From Nemertoderma westbladi (lineage: Eukaryota; Xenacoelomorpha; Nemertodermatida; Nemertodermatidae): a DNA stretch of 33,605 nucleotides. The stretch is taken from positions 1 through 33,605 of the forward strand of contig JAUCBJ010009050.1 in NCBI GenBank assembly GCA_032718475.1, in the 5' to 3' direction. The notes under the pieces were generated by a model. It was not told the origin of the DNA, ran no database searches, and saw only the letters and a program-made list of their open reading frames with translations. The position numbers and the translations under genes are program-made. Below are positions 10,880 through 22,373 of this stretch, one piece after another; positions within the stretch are counted from its first letter, which is position 1, and the number at the start of each line of letters is the position of its first letter.

Positions 10880-10977
<98 letters not shown>
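10879..10977. repeat. (TTA)n microsatellite, about 33 repeats
   Basis: An almost pure run of TTA/ATT triplets about 99 bp long. It creates poly-isoleucine open frames on both strands (10745-11134 minus, 10800-10997 plus), which are artefacts. It lies in whirlin intron 3 between two LINE fragments. Confidence 0.97.
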
Positions 10978-10978
<1 letters not shown>

Positions 10979-11184
10979 GGATTTACACATAGTGTAGGGG
11001 TCGCCCCCTGAAATAAAAACGTAATTCATGGAGACTAACAAAAATATACAATTTAGACTGAGTAGCACTATTAAAATAAAGTCAACCCAGTATTCGTTAA
11101 CCGAGAAAATTAAAATATATTTATGTTTAATCATGTTTGTTCATATGTTGTGCAATGTACGTACTGAAAGAGATAATTAAATGA

Positions 11185-12350
11185 TGATTAAATACCAAGT
11201 CAAGTCAGGTCAGGTCCCCAGATCCTGCTACCACTATGGCAGTAATGTGGTACTACCTGTAGCTGTCAGCCCAGTAGGGCAGGCCCGATAAGCATAGCCT
11301 ATTCATTATTTAGTTGATCAAGAGTGGGTTGGTTCAGCCCCGTCAACTAAATAAGTCATTGAGGGCTATAGCGCCTAGGGCACCATTGAAGGCAAAGGCT
11401 TGATACGCATCTGCATTAGAGATGATACAAGCCCCGCCCTGTCTATACTGGATGCTCCTCTACCAGTGTTAGGTAACCTAACCCAGGAGGCACACTTGGT
11501 TCAGGGTGTAACAAAAGGACCCCTACAGTCGGCAGCAGGGCTGTAGGCCATGGAAAGGCGGAAGGTAATCAACCAACGGCTAGACATGCTGACAAGGTCG
11601 GCGGAAGGTAATCAACCAACGGCGACCTAATGCGAAGACGCTTGTAGGAGTTGCGACCACAAGCGGTTTACTCCCGCAACTGAAAGATATGAGTATGAGA
11701 ACCCTCCAGGAGAAATACCGGCTCGGTCGACGCCCGGGTCAACAAGGACCGCGTCCCTCAGTGGTACACCAGGCTGGGGTCGATAAATTGGCTACTGGAA
11801 CAGAAGACAGAGAAGAAAGAAGAACCAACCTGTTGAAATGTAAAAAGACACTAAAGATTGCTACAATGAACGCACGAACGCTGAAAGCACAGAGCAAACA
11901 GGGTGACATGGTCGCTCTGGCAATGGAATATAACATCGACATCATCTGCATCCAAGAACATCGGATTTGTCATGAAGACACTGCCATGAAGTACAATGAC
12001 ATTGGAAATGGATGGACGTTAGTAACAAGCTCAGCAGTAAGAAACTCGGCCAATGCATCAATTGGTGGAGTAGGAATTCTGCTAAGCCCATTTGCACTTA
12101 AGACCCTAAACAACATCGAATCTATAAATTCCAGGGTTATGATCGCAACATTTGATGGGAATCCCAAGGCAACAGTTATATGTTGCTACAAGTCCAAACA
12201 ATGCCTCAGAGCCAGAACAAGCAGTCAAGTTTTATGAAGAACTGACTGGACTTATAAAGGACATTCCGAAACACAATGTTAAAGTCATTGCTGGTGACCT
12301 GAATGCGCAAATTGGCCCAGAAGACATCAATGGTTATATTCATTTAAGGT
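11185..12350 (+). mobile_element. LINE fragment with 5' UTR and AP-endonuclease domain, 3'-truncated
   Basis: The plus strand codes for an apurinic-like endonuclease of a non-LTR retrotransposon. KIATMNARTL (near 11850) is the N-terminal strand, IICIQEHR carries the catalytic Glu, GGVGILLS follows, and VIAGDLNAQIG carries the Asp-Asn pair near 12300. One frameshift near 12185 moves the reading from the frame open at 11689-12237 to that of 12152-12394. About 500 bp of apparent 5' UTR precede it, with a 24-bp direct repeat at 11557-11580 and 11600-11623. Sequence identity to LINE ends near 12345, before any RT. Losing the 3' end while keeping the 5' end is the reverse of ordinary LINE truncation. 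The fragment stops about 40 bp from the exon 3 donor and is antisense to the gene. Confidence 0.85.
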
Positions 12351-12388
12351 CATTTAATTTAATGTTTATTATAAATCCCAATACTAAC

Positions 12389-12514
12389 CTCTAGCCCACA
12401 TTGTTCGGCTGCACTGTAGGGGTCAATACCGGTAATATATATTCCTAGATTATATTCCTTACCACCGCGTATCATTATACCCAGACTCTGCTGTGGTTGG
12501 ACTACAACGTTTAC
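12389..12514 (-). CDS. WHRN: Whirlin-like gene, exon 3 (first half of PDZ2)
   Basis: A 126-bp exon of 42 codons, too short to stand out as an open frame. The minus-strand acceptor is CCTTTTCTTAG at 12516-12515; the exon begins VNVVVQPQQS, then the carboxylate-binding loop LGIMIRGG, then the second strand NLGIYITG and the DPYSAAEQCGLE helix region. The donor GAG|GTTAGT follows at 12388. This is the first half of a PDZ domain very like PDZ2 of whirlin, and exon 4 supplies the rest (starting RGDQI) in phase 0. Intron 2 upstream is 9,370 bp plus an assembly gap; intron 3 downstream is 4,178 bp. Confidence 0.9.
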
Positions 12515-12864
12515 CTAAGAAAAGGAATACGATGACGTTTAATAATCCGAGAACACCAATGAGATATTATAGTCTAACTAATAATAATGGCAAATTTAAA
12601 ATTATACATTTTTCTAAATATACAGAGTTTGAAGTAAAAACACCTATAAATCAGAATTTAGCATTCAGACATTATTAGCCATACTAGGATCGGCATGCTG
12701 CATTGCAGCTGCATTTTCAAGAATGCTTTTCCCTAGATCTGTGTTTAAAAAACTTCTTCATTTACTAAATTTAAATAGTTATAACTATTTATTATCTTTT
12801 ATTTCGCGGTCCATTTTGATGCAGGTTGCCATAATTCCATTCCCGATTGCGCGATACCAGGGAG
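12515..12864 (-). other. Intron 2 between the exon 3 acceptor and the satellite, with a LINE tail relic
   Basis: Positions 12683-12728 match the antisense 3' end of the RTE-like family at 15251-15296 (CTAGGATCGGCATGCTGC and following bases), so a roughly 46-bp, extremely 5'-truncated insertion lies here. The rest is AT-rich and unassigned. The plus-strand open frame 12493-12678 overlaps exon 3 on the other strand and is a shadow. Confidence 0.6.
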
Positions 12865-15250
12865 GGTAGGTTTACACTACTATAGGCCTACTAGTATGGT
12901 AGGTTTACACTACTATAAGCCTACTAGTATGGTAGGTTTACACTACTATAGGTCTACTAGTATGGTAGGTTTACACTACTATAGGCCTACTAGTATGGTA
13001 GGTTTACACTACTATAGGCCTACTAGTATGGTAGGTTTACACTACTATAAGCCTACTAGTATGGTAGGTTTACACTACTAAATAGGCCTACTAGTATGGT
13101 AGGTTTACACTACTATAGGCCTACTAGTATGGTAGGTTTACACTACTAAATATGCCTACTAGTATGGTAGGTTTACACTACTATAAGCCTACTAGTATGG
13201 TAGGTTTACACTACTAAATAGGCCTACTAGTATGGTAGGTTTACACTACTAATATTCCTACTAGTATGGTAGGTTTACACTACTATAGGCCTACTAGTAT
13301 GGTAGGTTTACACTACTAAATAGGCCTACTAGTATGGTAGGTTTACACTACTATAGGCCTACTAGTATGGTAGGTTTACACTACTAAATAGGCCTACTAG
13401 TATGGTAGGTTTACACTACTATAGGCCTACTAGTATGGTAGGTTTACACTACTAATCAGGCCTACTAGTATGGTAGGTTTACACTACTAAATATGCCTAC
13501 TAGTATGGTAGGTTTACACTACTATAGGCCTACTAGTATGGTAGGTTTACACTACTAATAGGCCTACTAGTATGGTAGGTTTACACTACTAAATATGCCT
13601 ACTAGTATGGTATGTTTACACTACTATAAGCCTACTAGTATGGTAGGTTTACACTACTAATATGCCTACTAGTATGGTAGGTTTACACTACTAAATAGGC
13701 CTACTAGTATGGTAGGTTTACACTACTATAGGCCTACTAGTATGGTAGGTTTACACTACTAAATAGGCCTACTAGTATGGTAGGTTTACACTACTATAGG
13801 CCTACTAGTATGGTAGGTTTACACTACTATAGGCCTACTAGTATGGTAGGTTTACACTACTATAGGCCTACTAGTATGGTAGGTTTACACTACTATAGGC
13901 CTACTAGTATGGTAGGTTTACACTACTATAGGCCTACTAGTATGGTAGGTTTACACTACTATAGGCCTACTAGTATGGTAGGTTTACACTACTATAGGCC
14001 TACTAGTATGGTAGGTTTACACTACTAAATAGGCCTACTAGTATGGTAGGTTTACACTACTATAGGCCTACTAGTATGGTAGGTTTACACTACTAAATAG
14101 GCCTACTAGTATGGTAGGTTTACACTACTAAATAGGCCTACTAGTATGGTAGGTTTACACTACTAATAGGCCTACTAGTATGGTAGGTTTACACTACTAT
14201 AGGCCTACTAGTATGGTAGGTTTACACTACTATAGGCCTACTAGTATGGTAGGTTTACACTACTATAGGCCTACTAGTATGGTAGGTTTACACTACTATA
14301 GGCCTACTAGTATGGTAGGTTTACACTACTATAGGCCTACTAGTATGGTAGGTTTACACTACTATAGGCCTACTAGTATGGTAGGTTTACACTACTATAG
14401 GCCTACTAGTATGGTAGGTTTACACTACTATAGGCCTACTAGTATGGTAGGTTTACACTACTATAGGCCTACTAGTATGGTAGGTTTACACTACTATAGG
14501 CCTACTAGTATGGTAGGTTTACACTACTATAGGCCTACTAGTATGGTAGGTTTACACTACTATAGGCCTACTAGTATGGTAGGTTTACACTACTATAGGC
14601 CTACTAGTATGGTAGGTTTACACTACTATAGGCCTACTAGTATGGTAGGTTTACACTACTATAGGCCTACTAGTATGGTAGGTTTACACTACTATAGGCC
14701 TACTAGTATGGTAGGTTTACACTACTAATAGGCCTACTAGTATGGTAGGTTTACACTACTATAGGCCTACTAGTATGGTAGGTTTACACTACTAAATAGG
14801 CCTACTAGTATGGTAGGTTTACACTACTATAGGCCTACTAGTATGGTAGGTTTACACTACTATAGGCCTACTAGTATGGTAGGTTTACACTACTATACAG
14901 GCCTACTAGTATGGTAGGTTTACACTACTAAATAGGCCTACTAGTATGGTAGGTTTACACTACTATAGGCCTACTAGTATGGTAGGTTTACACTACTATA
15001 GGCCTACTAGTATGGTAGGTTTACACTACTATAGGCCTACTAGTATGGTAGGTTTACACTACTAAACAGGCCTACTAGTATGGTAGGTTTACACTACTAA
15101 ATAGGCCTACTAGTATGGTAGGTTTACACTACTATAGGCCTACTAGTATGGTAGGTTTACACTACTAAATAGGCCTACTAGTATGGTAGGTTTACACTAC
15201 TAAATAGGCCTACAAGTATGGTAGGTTTACACTACTAAATAGGCCTACTA
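12865..15250. repeat. 33/35-bp satellite, left block (about 70 units)
   Basis: The plus-strand unit is TAGGCCTACTAGTATGGTAG followed by GTTTACACTACTA (33 bp). A second form has AA before TAGG (35 bp). Because 33 is 11 codons, runs of 33-bp units stay open and read as an 11-residue repeat starting MVGLHYY; each 35-bp unit ends the frame, so these are not genes. Each unit holds the palindromes TAGGCCTA and ACTAGT and a CCTAC/GTAGG stem with a 7-nt loop. The left block is rich in 35-bp units. It lies in whirlin intron 2. Confidence 0.97.
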
Positions 15251-16340
15251 CTAGGATCGGCATGCTGCATTGCAGCTGCATTTTTAAGAATGCTGTGCCG
15301 GCTTGTCAACAAAATTGCACCGCCACAACTCCCTATCACCCATGACATTTGCTAGATCATCCGCATCTTTAAGGCCAGTGTCCTTTAAGATGCGTCTCAA
15401 GAAAGTCATGGGCTGTCCACCATGCTTATTCACTCCATGAGGCTGCCAAAGTACAAGATTATGCACTGGCTGGTCCTCACGGCGAAAGCAATGTCCTGCA
15501 AAGCGGAGGCGGTTTTGTTCTAGTGTCAAGCTTGGGGGAACCAATGAGACACCTCCAATGTTATATAGTGTCTGGTTGGAGATGTGTGCATTGTACTTGA
15601 CACAATGAACCCGGCGTAGCATTCTTGTGAATGTGCCATCCAGAGATTTGGTGTCCTCAGCAGTTAGAGCCCAGCATGGACTCCCATAGAGGAGTACTGG
15701 AACTACTGCTGCTCTAAATAATCGGACCTTAAGTTTCCGATTAATTCTCGGTGACTTCCAAATCCTGGAAAGCCTATTCAAGGCTGCCCATGCCTTTCCC
15801 TTACGTATTCGAAGGTCCTCACCTGACTTCCGGATCCATGATCCCAGGTAACAGAAGTCGTCCACATGCTCAAGCATACCATCCTTTGAGCTTATGCTCA
15901 TCCGATCAGAGACTTGCTGAGGACTTTCAAAGTTAACGGTCAGAATTTTGGTCTTTCTGGAGTTAATAAAAAGACCAACACTAGAAGCAGCATGTTCTAA
16001 TGAGCTGAGGAGCCGTTGGGCTCCCTCTAATGATTCTGAGAGTACTCCTAAGTCATCAGCAAAGTCTAGATCAGTTAGGTACTTGGCAGGATTTCCTCGA
16101 CTTCTGGAGCCAGTAGGTGGAGTTATCATCACCCCATCATCATTATGATGATCTAAGGACATGCGTAGAACATAGTCAACCACAATAATGAACAAGAATG
16201 GTGCAAGTGTGTCTCCTTGGAGGACGCCCCATAACACTTCAAATGGTTCTGTGTCACCGTCAACAGTAGACACAAATGTTGTCGAACCATCGTATACTGA
16301 TCTGATTGCTGCAAAATATGTATATAATAAATAGAATAAT
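15251..16340 (-). mobile_element. RTE-like LINE, 5'-truncated, inserted in the 33-bp satellite
   Basis: The minus strand codes from about 16310 to the TGA/TAG near 15284 for the second half of a reverse transcriptase. It has IRSVYDG, the GVLQGDTLAPFLFI motif, the active site LDFADD, then YLGSWIR, LLYGSPCW and a C-terminal region rich in His, Trp and Arg. It is intact for over 330 codons but lacks the endonuclease and the RT fingers. The 3' end (15296-15251 on the minus strand) forms a GC-rich inverted repeat ending GCCGATCCTAG. Clade assignment to RTE-like is by motif style and lack of RNase H; it is tentative. It is flanked on both sides by an identical 84-bp satellite segment. Confidence 0.88.
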
Positions 16341-19300
16341 AAATAGGCCTACTAGTATGGTAGGTTTACACTACTAAATAGGCCTACAAGTATGGTAGGT
16401 TTACACTACTAAATAGGCCTACTAGTATGGTAGGTTTACTCTACTATAGGTCTACCAGTATGGTAGGTTTACACTACTATAGGCCTACTAGTATGGTAGG
16501 TTTACACTACTATAGGCCTATTAGTATGGTAGGTTTACACTACTATAGGCCTACTAGTATGGTAGGTTTACACTACTATAGGCCTACTAGTATGGTAGGT
16601 TTACACTACTATAGGCCTACTAGTATGGTAGGTTTACACTACTATAGGCCTACTAGTATGGTAGGTTTACACTACTATAGGCCTACTAGTATGGTAGGTT
16701 TACACTACTATAGGCCTACTAGTATGGTAGGTTTACACTACTATAGGCCTACTAGTATGGTAGGTTTACACTACTAAATATGCCTACTAGTATGGTAGGT
16801 TTACACTACTATAGGCCTACTAGTATGGTAGGTTTACACTACTAAATATGCCTACTAGTATGGTAGGTTTACACTACTATAGGCCTACTAGTATGGTAGG
16901 TTTACTCTACTATAGGCCTACTAGTATGGTGGGTTTACACTACTAAACAGGCCTACTAGTATGGTAGGTTTACACTACTAAATAGGCCTACTAGTATGGT
17001 AGGTTTACACTACTATAGGCCTACTAGTATGGTAGGTTTACACTACTATAGGCCTACTAGTATGGTAGGTTTACACTACTATAGGCCTACTAGTATGGTA
17101 GGTTTACACTACTAAACAGGCCTACTAGTATGGTAGGTTTACACTACTAAATAGGCCTACTAGTATGGTAGGTTTACACTACTATATGCCTGCCAGTATG
17201 GTAGGTTTACACTACTATAGGCCTACTAGTATGGTAGGTTTACACTACTATTGGCCTACTAGTATGGTAAGTTTATACTACTATAAGCCTACTAGTATGG
17301 TAGGTTTACACTACTATAGGCCTACTAGTATGGTAGGTTTACACTACTAAATAGGCCTACTAGTATGGTAGGTTTACACTACTAAACAGGCCTACTAGTA
17401 TGGTAGGTTTACACTACTAAATAGGCCTACTAGTATGGTAGGTTTACACTACTATATGCCTGCCAGTATGGTAGGTTTACACTACTATAAGCCTACTAGT
17501 ATGGTAGGTTTACACTACTATTGGCCTACTAGTATGGTAGGTTTATACTACTATAAGCCTACTAGTATGGTAGGTTTACACTACTATAGGCCTACTAGTA
17601 TGGTAGGTTTACACTACTATAGGCCTACTAGTATGGTAGGTTTACACTACTATTGGCCTACTAGTATGGTAGGTTTATACTACTATAAGCCTACTAGTAT
17701 GGTAGGTTTACACTACTATAGGCCTACTAGTATGGTAGGTTTACACTACTATAGGCCTACTAGTATGGTAGGTTTACACTACTAAATAGGCCTACTAGTA
17801 TGGTAGGTTTACACTACTAAATATGCCTACTAGTATGGTAGGTTTACACTACTATAGGCCTACTAGTATGGTAGGTTTACACTACTATAGGCCTACTAGT
17901 ATGGTAGGTTTACACTACTATAGGCCTACTAGTATGGTAGGTTTACACTACTATAGGCCTACTAGTATGGTAGGTTTACACTACTATAGGCCTACTAGTA
18001 TGGTAGGTTTACACTACTATAGGCCTACTAGTATGGTAGGTTTACACTACTATAGGCCTACTAGTATGGTAGGTTTACACTACTATAGGCCTACTAGTAT
18101 GGTAGGTTTACACTACTATAGGCCTACTAGTATGGTAGGTTTACACTACTATAGGCCTACTAGTATGGTAGGTTTACACTACTAAATATGCCTACTAGTA
18201 TGGTAGGTTTACACTACTATAGGCCTACTAGTATGGTAGGTTTACACTACTAAATATGCCTACTAGTATGGTAGGTTTACACTACTATAGGCCTACTAGT
18301 ATGGTAGGTTTACTCTACTATAGGCCTACTAGTATGGTAGGTTTACACTACTAAATAGGCCTACTAGTATGGTAGGTTTACACTACTATAGGCCTACTAG
18401 TATGGTAGGTTTACACTACTATAGGCCTACTAGTATGGTAGGTTTACACTACTAAACAGGCCTACTAGTATGGTAGGTTTACACTACTAAATAGGCCTAC
18501 TAGTATGGTAGGTTTACACTACTATATGCCTGCCAGTATGGTAGGTTTACACTACTATAGGCCTACTAGTATGGTAGGTTTACACTACTATTGGCCTACT
18601 AGTATGGTAGGTTTATACTACTATAAGCCTACTAGTATGGTAGGTTTACACTACTATAGGCCTACTAGTATGGTAGGTTTACACTACTAAATAGGCCTAC
18701 TAGTATGGTAGGTTTACACTACTAAACAGGCCTACTAGTATGGTAGGTTTACACTACTAAATAGGCCTACTAGTATGGTAGGTTTACACTACTATATGCC
18801 TGCCAGTATGGTAGGTTTACACTACTATAAGCCTACTAGTATGGTAGGTTTACACTACTATTGGCCTACTAGTATGGTAGGTTTATACTACTATAAGCCT
18901 ACTAGTATGGTAGGTTTACACTACTATAGGCCTACTAGTATGGTAGGTTTACACTACTATTGGCCTACTAGTATGGTAGGTTTATACTACTATAAGCCTA
19001 CTAGTATGGTAGGTTTACACTACTATAGGCCTACTAGTATGGTAGGTTTACACTACTATAGGCCTACTAGTATGGTAGGTTTACACTACTATAGACCTAC
19101 TAGTATGGTAGGTTTACACTACTATAGGCCTACTAGTATGGTAGGTTTACACTACTATAGGCCTACTAGTATGGTAGGTTTACACGACTATAGGCCTACT
19201 AGTATTGTAGGTTTACACTACTATAGGCCTACTAGTATGGTAGGTTTACACTACTATAGGCCTACTAGTATGGTAGGTTTACACTACTATAGGCCTACTA

Positions 19301-21857
19301 GTATGGTAGGTTTACACTACTAAATAGGCCTACTAGTATGGTAGGTTTACACTACTATAGGCCTACTAGTATGGTAGGTTTACACTACTAAATAGGCCTA
19401 CTAGTATGGTAGGTTTACACTACTATAGGCCTACTAGTATGGTAGGTTTACACTACTATAGACCTACTAGTATGGTAGGTTTACACTACTATAGGCCTAC
19501 TAGTATGGTAGGTTTACACTACTATAGGCCTACTAGTATGGTAGGTTTACACGACTATAGGCCTACTAGTATTGTAGGTTTACACTACTATAGGCCTACT
19601 AGTATGGTAGGTTTACACTACTATAGGCCTACTAGTATGGTAGGTTTACACTACTATAGGCCTACTAGTATGGTAGGTTTACACTACTATAGGCCTACTA
19701 GTATGGTAGGTTTATACTACTAAATAGGCCTACTAGTATGGTAGGTTTACACTACTATAGGCCTACTAGTATGGTAGGTTTACACTACTATAGACCTACT
19801 AGTATGGTAGGTTTACACTACTATAGGCCTACTAGTATGGTAGGTTTACACTACTATAGGCCTACTAGTATGGTAGGTTTACACGACTATAGGCCTACTA
19901 GTATTGTAGGTTTACACTACTATAGGCCTACTAGTATGGTAGGTTTACACTACTATAGGCCTACTAGTATGGTAGGTTTACACTACTATAGGCCTACTAG
20001 TATGGTAGGTTTACACTACTAAATAGGCCTACTAGTATGGTAGGTTTACACTACTATAGGCCTACTAGTATGGTAGGTTTACACTACTATAGGCCTACTA
20101 GTATGGTAGGTTTACACTACTATAGGCCTACTAGTATGGTAGGTTTACACTACTAAATAGGCCTACTAGTATGGTAGGTTTACACTACTATAGGCCTACT
20201 AGTATGGTAGGTTTACACTACTAAATAGGCCTACTAGTATGGTAGGTTTACACTACTATAGGCCTACTAGTATGGTAGGTTTACACTACTATAGACCTAC
20301 TAGTATGGTAGGTTTACACTACTATAGGCCTACTAGTATGGTAGGTTTACACTACTATAGGCCTACTAGTATGGTAGGTTTACACGACTATAGGCCTACT
20401 AGTATGGTAGGTTTACACTACTATAGGCCTACTAGTATGGTAGGTTTACACTACTATAGGCCTACTAGTATGGTAGGTTTACACTACTATAGCCTACTAG
20501 TATGGTAGGTTTACACTACTATAGGCCTACTAGTATGGTAGGTTTACACTACTATAGGCCTACTAGTATGGTAGGTTTACACTACTATAGGCCTACTAGT
20601 ATGGTAGGTTTACACTACTATAGGCCTACTAGTATGGTAGGTTTACACTACTATAGGCCTACTAGTATGGTAGGTTTACACTACTATAGGCCTACTAGTA
20701 TGGTAGGTTTACACTACTATAGGCCTACTAGTATGGTAGGTTTACACTACTATAGGCCTACTAGTATGGTAGGTTTACACTACTATAGGCCTACTAGTAT
20801 GGTAGGTTTACACTACTATAGGCCTACTAGTATGGTAGGTTTACACTACTATAGGCCTACTAGTATGGTAGGTTTACACTACTAAATAGGCCTACTAGTA
20901 TGGTAGGTTTACACTACTATAGGCCTACTAGTATGGTAGGTTTACACTACTATAGGCCTACTAGTATGGTAGGTTTACACTACTATAGGCCTACTAGTAT
21001 GGTAGGTTTACACTACTATAGGCCTACTAGTATGGTAGGTTTACACTACTAAATAGGCCTACTAGTATGGTAGGTTTACACTACTATAGGCCTACTAGTA
21101 TGGTAGGTTTACACTACTATAGGCCTACTAGTATGGTAGGTTTACACTACTATAGGCCTACTAGTATGGTAGGTTTACACTACTATAGGCCTACTAGTAT
21201 GGTAGGTTTACACTACTATAGGCCTACTAGTATGGTAGGTTTACACTACTATAGGCCTACTAGTATGGTAGGTTTACACTACTATAGGCCTACTAGTATG
21301 GTAGGTTTACACTACTATAGGCCTACTAGTATGGTAGGTTTACACTACTATAGGCCTACTAGTATGGTAGGTTTACACTACTATAGGCCTACTAGTATGG
21401 TAGGTTTACACTACTATAGGCCTACTAGTATGGTAGGTTTACACTACTATAGGCCTACTAGTATGGTAGGTTTACACTACTATAGGCCTACTAGTATGGT
21501 AGGTTTACACTACTATAGGCCTACTANNNNNNNNNNNNNNNNNNNNNNNNNNNNNNNNNNNNNNNNNNNNNNNNNNNNNNNNNNNNNNNNNNNNNNNNNN
21601 NNNNNNNNNNNNNNNNNNNNNNNNNNGGCCTACTAGTATGGTAGGTTTACACTACTATAGGCCTACTAGTATGGTAGGTTTACACTACTATAGGCCTACT
21701 AGTATGGTAGGTTTACACTACTATAGGCCTACTAGTATGGTAGGTTTACACTACTATAGGCCTACTAGTATGGTAGGTTTACACTACTATAGGCCTACTA
21801 GTATGGTAGGTTTACACTACTATAGGCCTACTAGTATGGTAGGTTTACACTACTATA
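16341..21857. repeat. 33/35-bp satellite, right block (about 160 units plus a gap)
   Basis: Same unit as the left block. Runs of 33-bp units are longer, so open frames of up to 189 codons appear. Marked variants show higher-order structure. Blocks with TATGCCTGCCAG recur at 17165 and 18505 and again at 17435 and 18775, both 1,340 bp apart; the TTTACTCTACTA variant recurs 1,408 bp apart (16901, 18309). The variant TACACGACTA recurs at 19181, 19548, 19880 and 20381, spacings of 367, 332 and 501 bp, which equal 11, 10 and 15 units. The array ends 28 nt from the exon 2 donor. Confidence 0.97.
21527..21626. other. Assembly gap (100 N)
   Basis: Exactly 100 N lie inside the satellite, a conventional placeholder. 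True array length is therefore unknown, and the open frame spanning it is meaningless. Confidence 0.99.
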
Positions 21858-21884
21858 CTTGAAGGCATTCCGATTATTCATTAC

Positions 21885-22094
21885 CTTAATATCGTCTTTA
21901 GTCGTCAGTAAATGCATTTCTTTCCGCTTGTCTGCCTCGCTAACCGATCGGTTAGGGGCGCTCTCACTCACAGGTGGTGATACACACCTCCCATTGGTAT
22001 CCAACCAGGAGAACTTTAGGTTCTCGGATCGGGAGGCCGGTACACGGCCTACAGACTTCACATCCAATGTCAACCGTAATGATTTCGCTATGAC
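21885..22094 (-). CDS. WHRN: Whirlin-like gene, exon 2 (end of PDZ1 and linker)
   Basis: A 210-bp exon of 70 codons in phase 0 at both ends. The acceptor is TACTTAATCGCAG at 22096-22095. The exon starts VIAKSLRLTLDV, which supplies the last helix end and final strand of PDZ1 begun in exon 1, then SVGRVPASR and a SWLDTNGRCVSPP segment that matches the linker after whirlin PDZ1 (a Trp-Val/Leu-Asp, Gly-Arg, Ser-Pro-Pro pattern). It ends DDIK at the donor AAG|GTAATG (21884). The linker resemblance favours whirlin over the paralogue PDZD7. The 33-bp satellite begins 28 nt past the donor. Confidence 0.88.
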
Positions 22095-22135
22095 CTGCGA
22101 TTAAGTATAAGAAAATATAAATAACAAGAAAGGCA

Positions 22136-22165
22136 GAACAACTACCAGGTTAATGGTAGTTGTTC
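22136..22165. other. Perfect 12-bp inverted repeat beside the exon 2 acceptor
   Basis: GAACAACTACCA at 22136-22147 pairs fully with TGGTAGTTGTTC at 22154-22165, with a 6-nt loop. It lies 41-70 nt upstream of the exon 2 3' splice site on the gene strand, just beyond the usual branch-point zone. No function is shown by the sequence alone. Confidence 0.75.
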
Positions 22166-22373
22166 AGGGAACATGGCAGAGGGGTGATATCAATACAATA
22201 CTTACAGTATTTAACAATTCAGAACTTATATAACTTCAGTTACATATCATTGCCAAGTACCAGCACCACCGTGCAGGTACGACTAATGGCCCTATATGGC
22301 TTCGACTTATGTGTAGCGCCAGGTGGTTATAATAGGACATGGCCAGGAGGCCATATATGATGGATATACTGTA

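Noticed and set aside
10978-11040. An exon after the strong acceptor TTTTTATTTCAG on the minus strand near 11010
   Set aside because: The following sequence has no PDZ-like reading and runs into the (TTA)n tract with stops.
10745-11134. Poly-isoleucine open frames on both strands
   Set aside because: They are translations of the (TTA)n microsatellite.
12865-15250. CRISPR-like array of short palindromic repeats
   Set aside because: There are no variable spacers; the units are directly tandem, and the surrounding genes are eukaryotic.
12865-21857. Many plus-strand open frames of MVGLHYY-type repeats, up to 189 codons
   Set aside because: The satellite unit is 33 bp (11 codons), so frames stay open until a 35-bp unit breaks them. 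They start and stop at repeat units, one spans the N gap, and nothing indicates translation.
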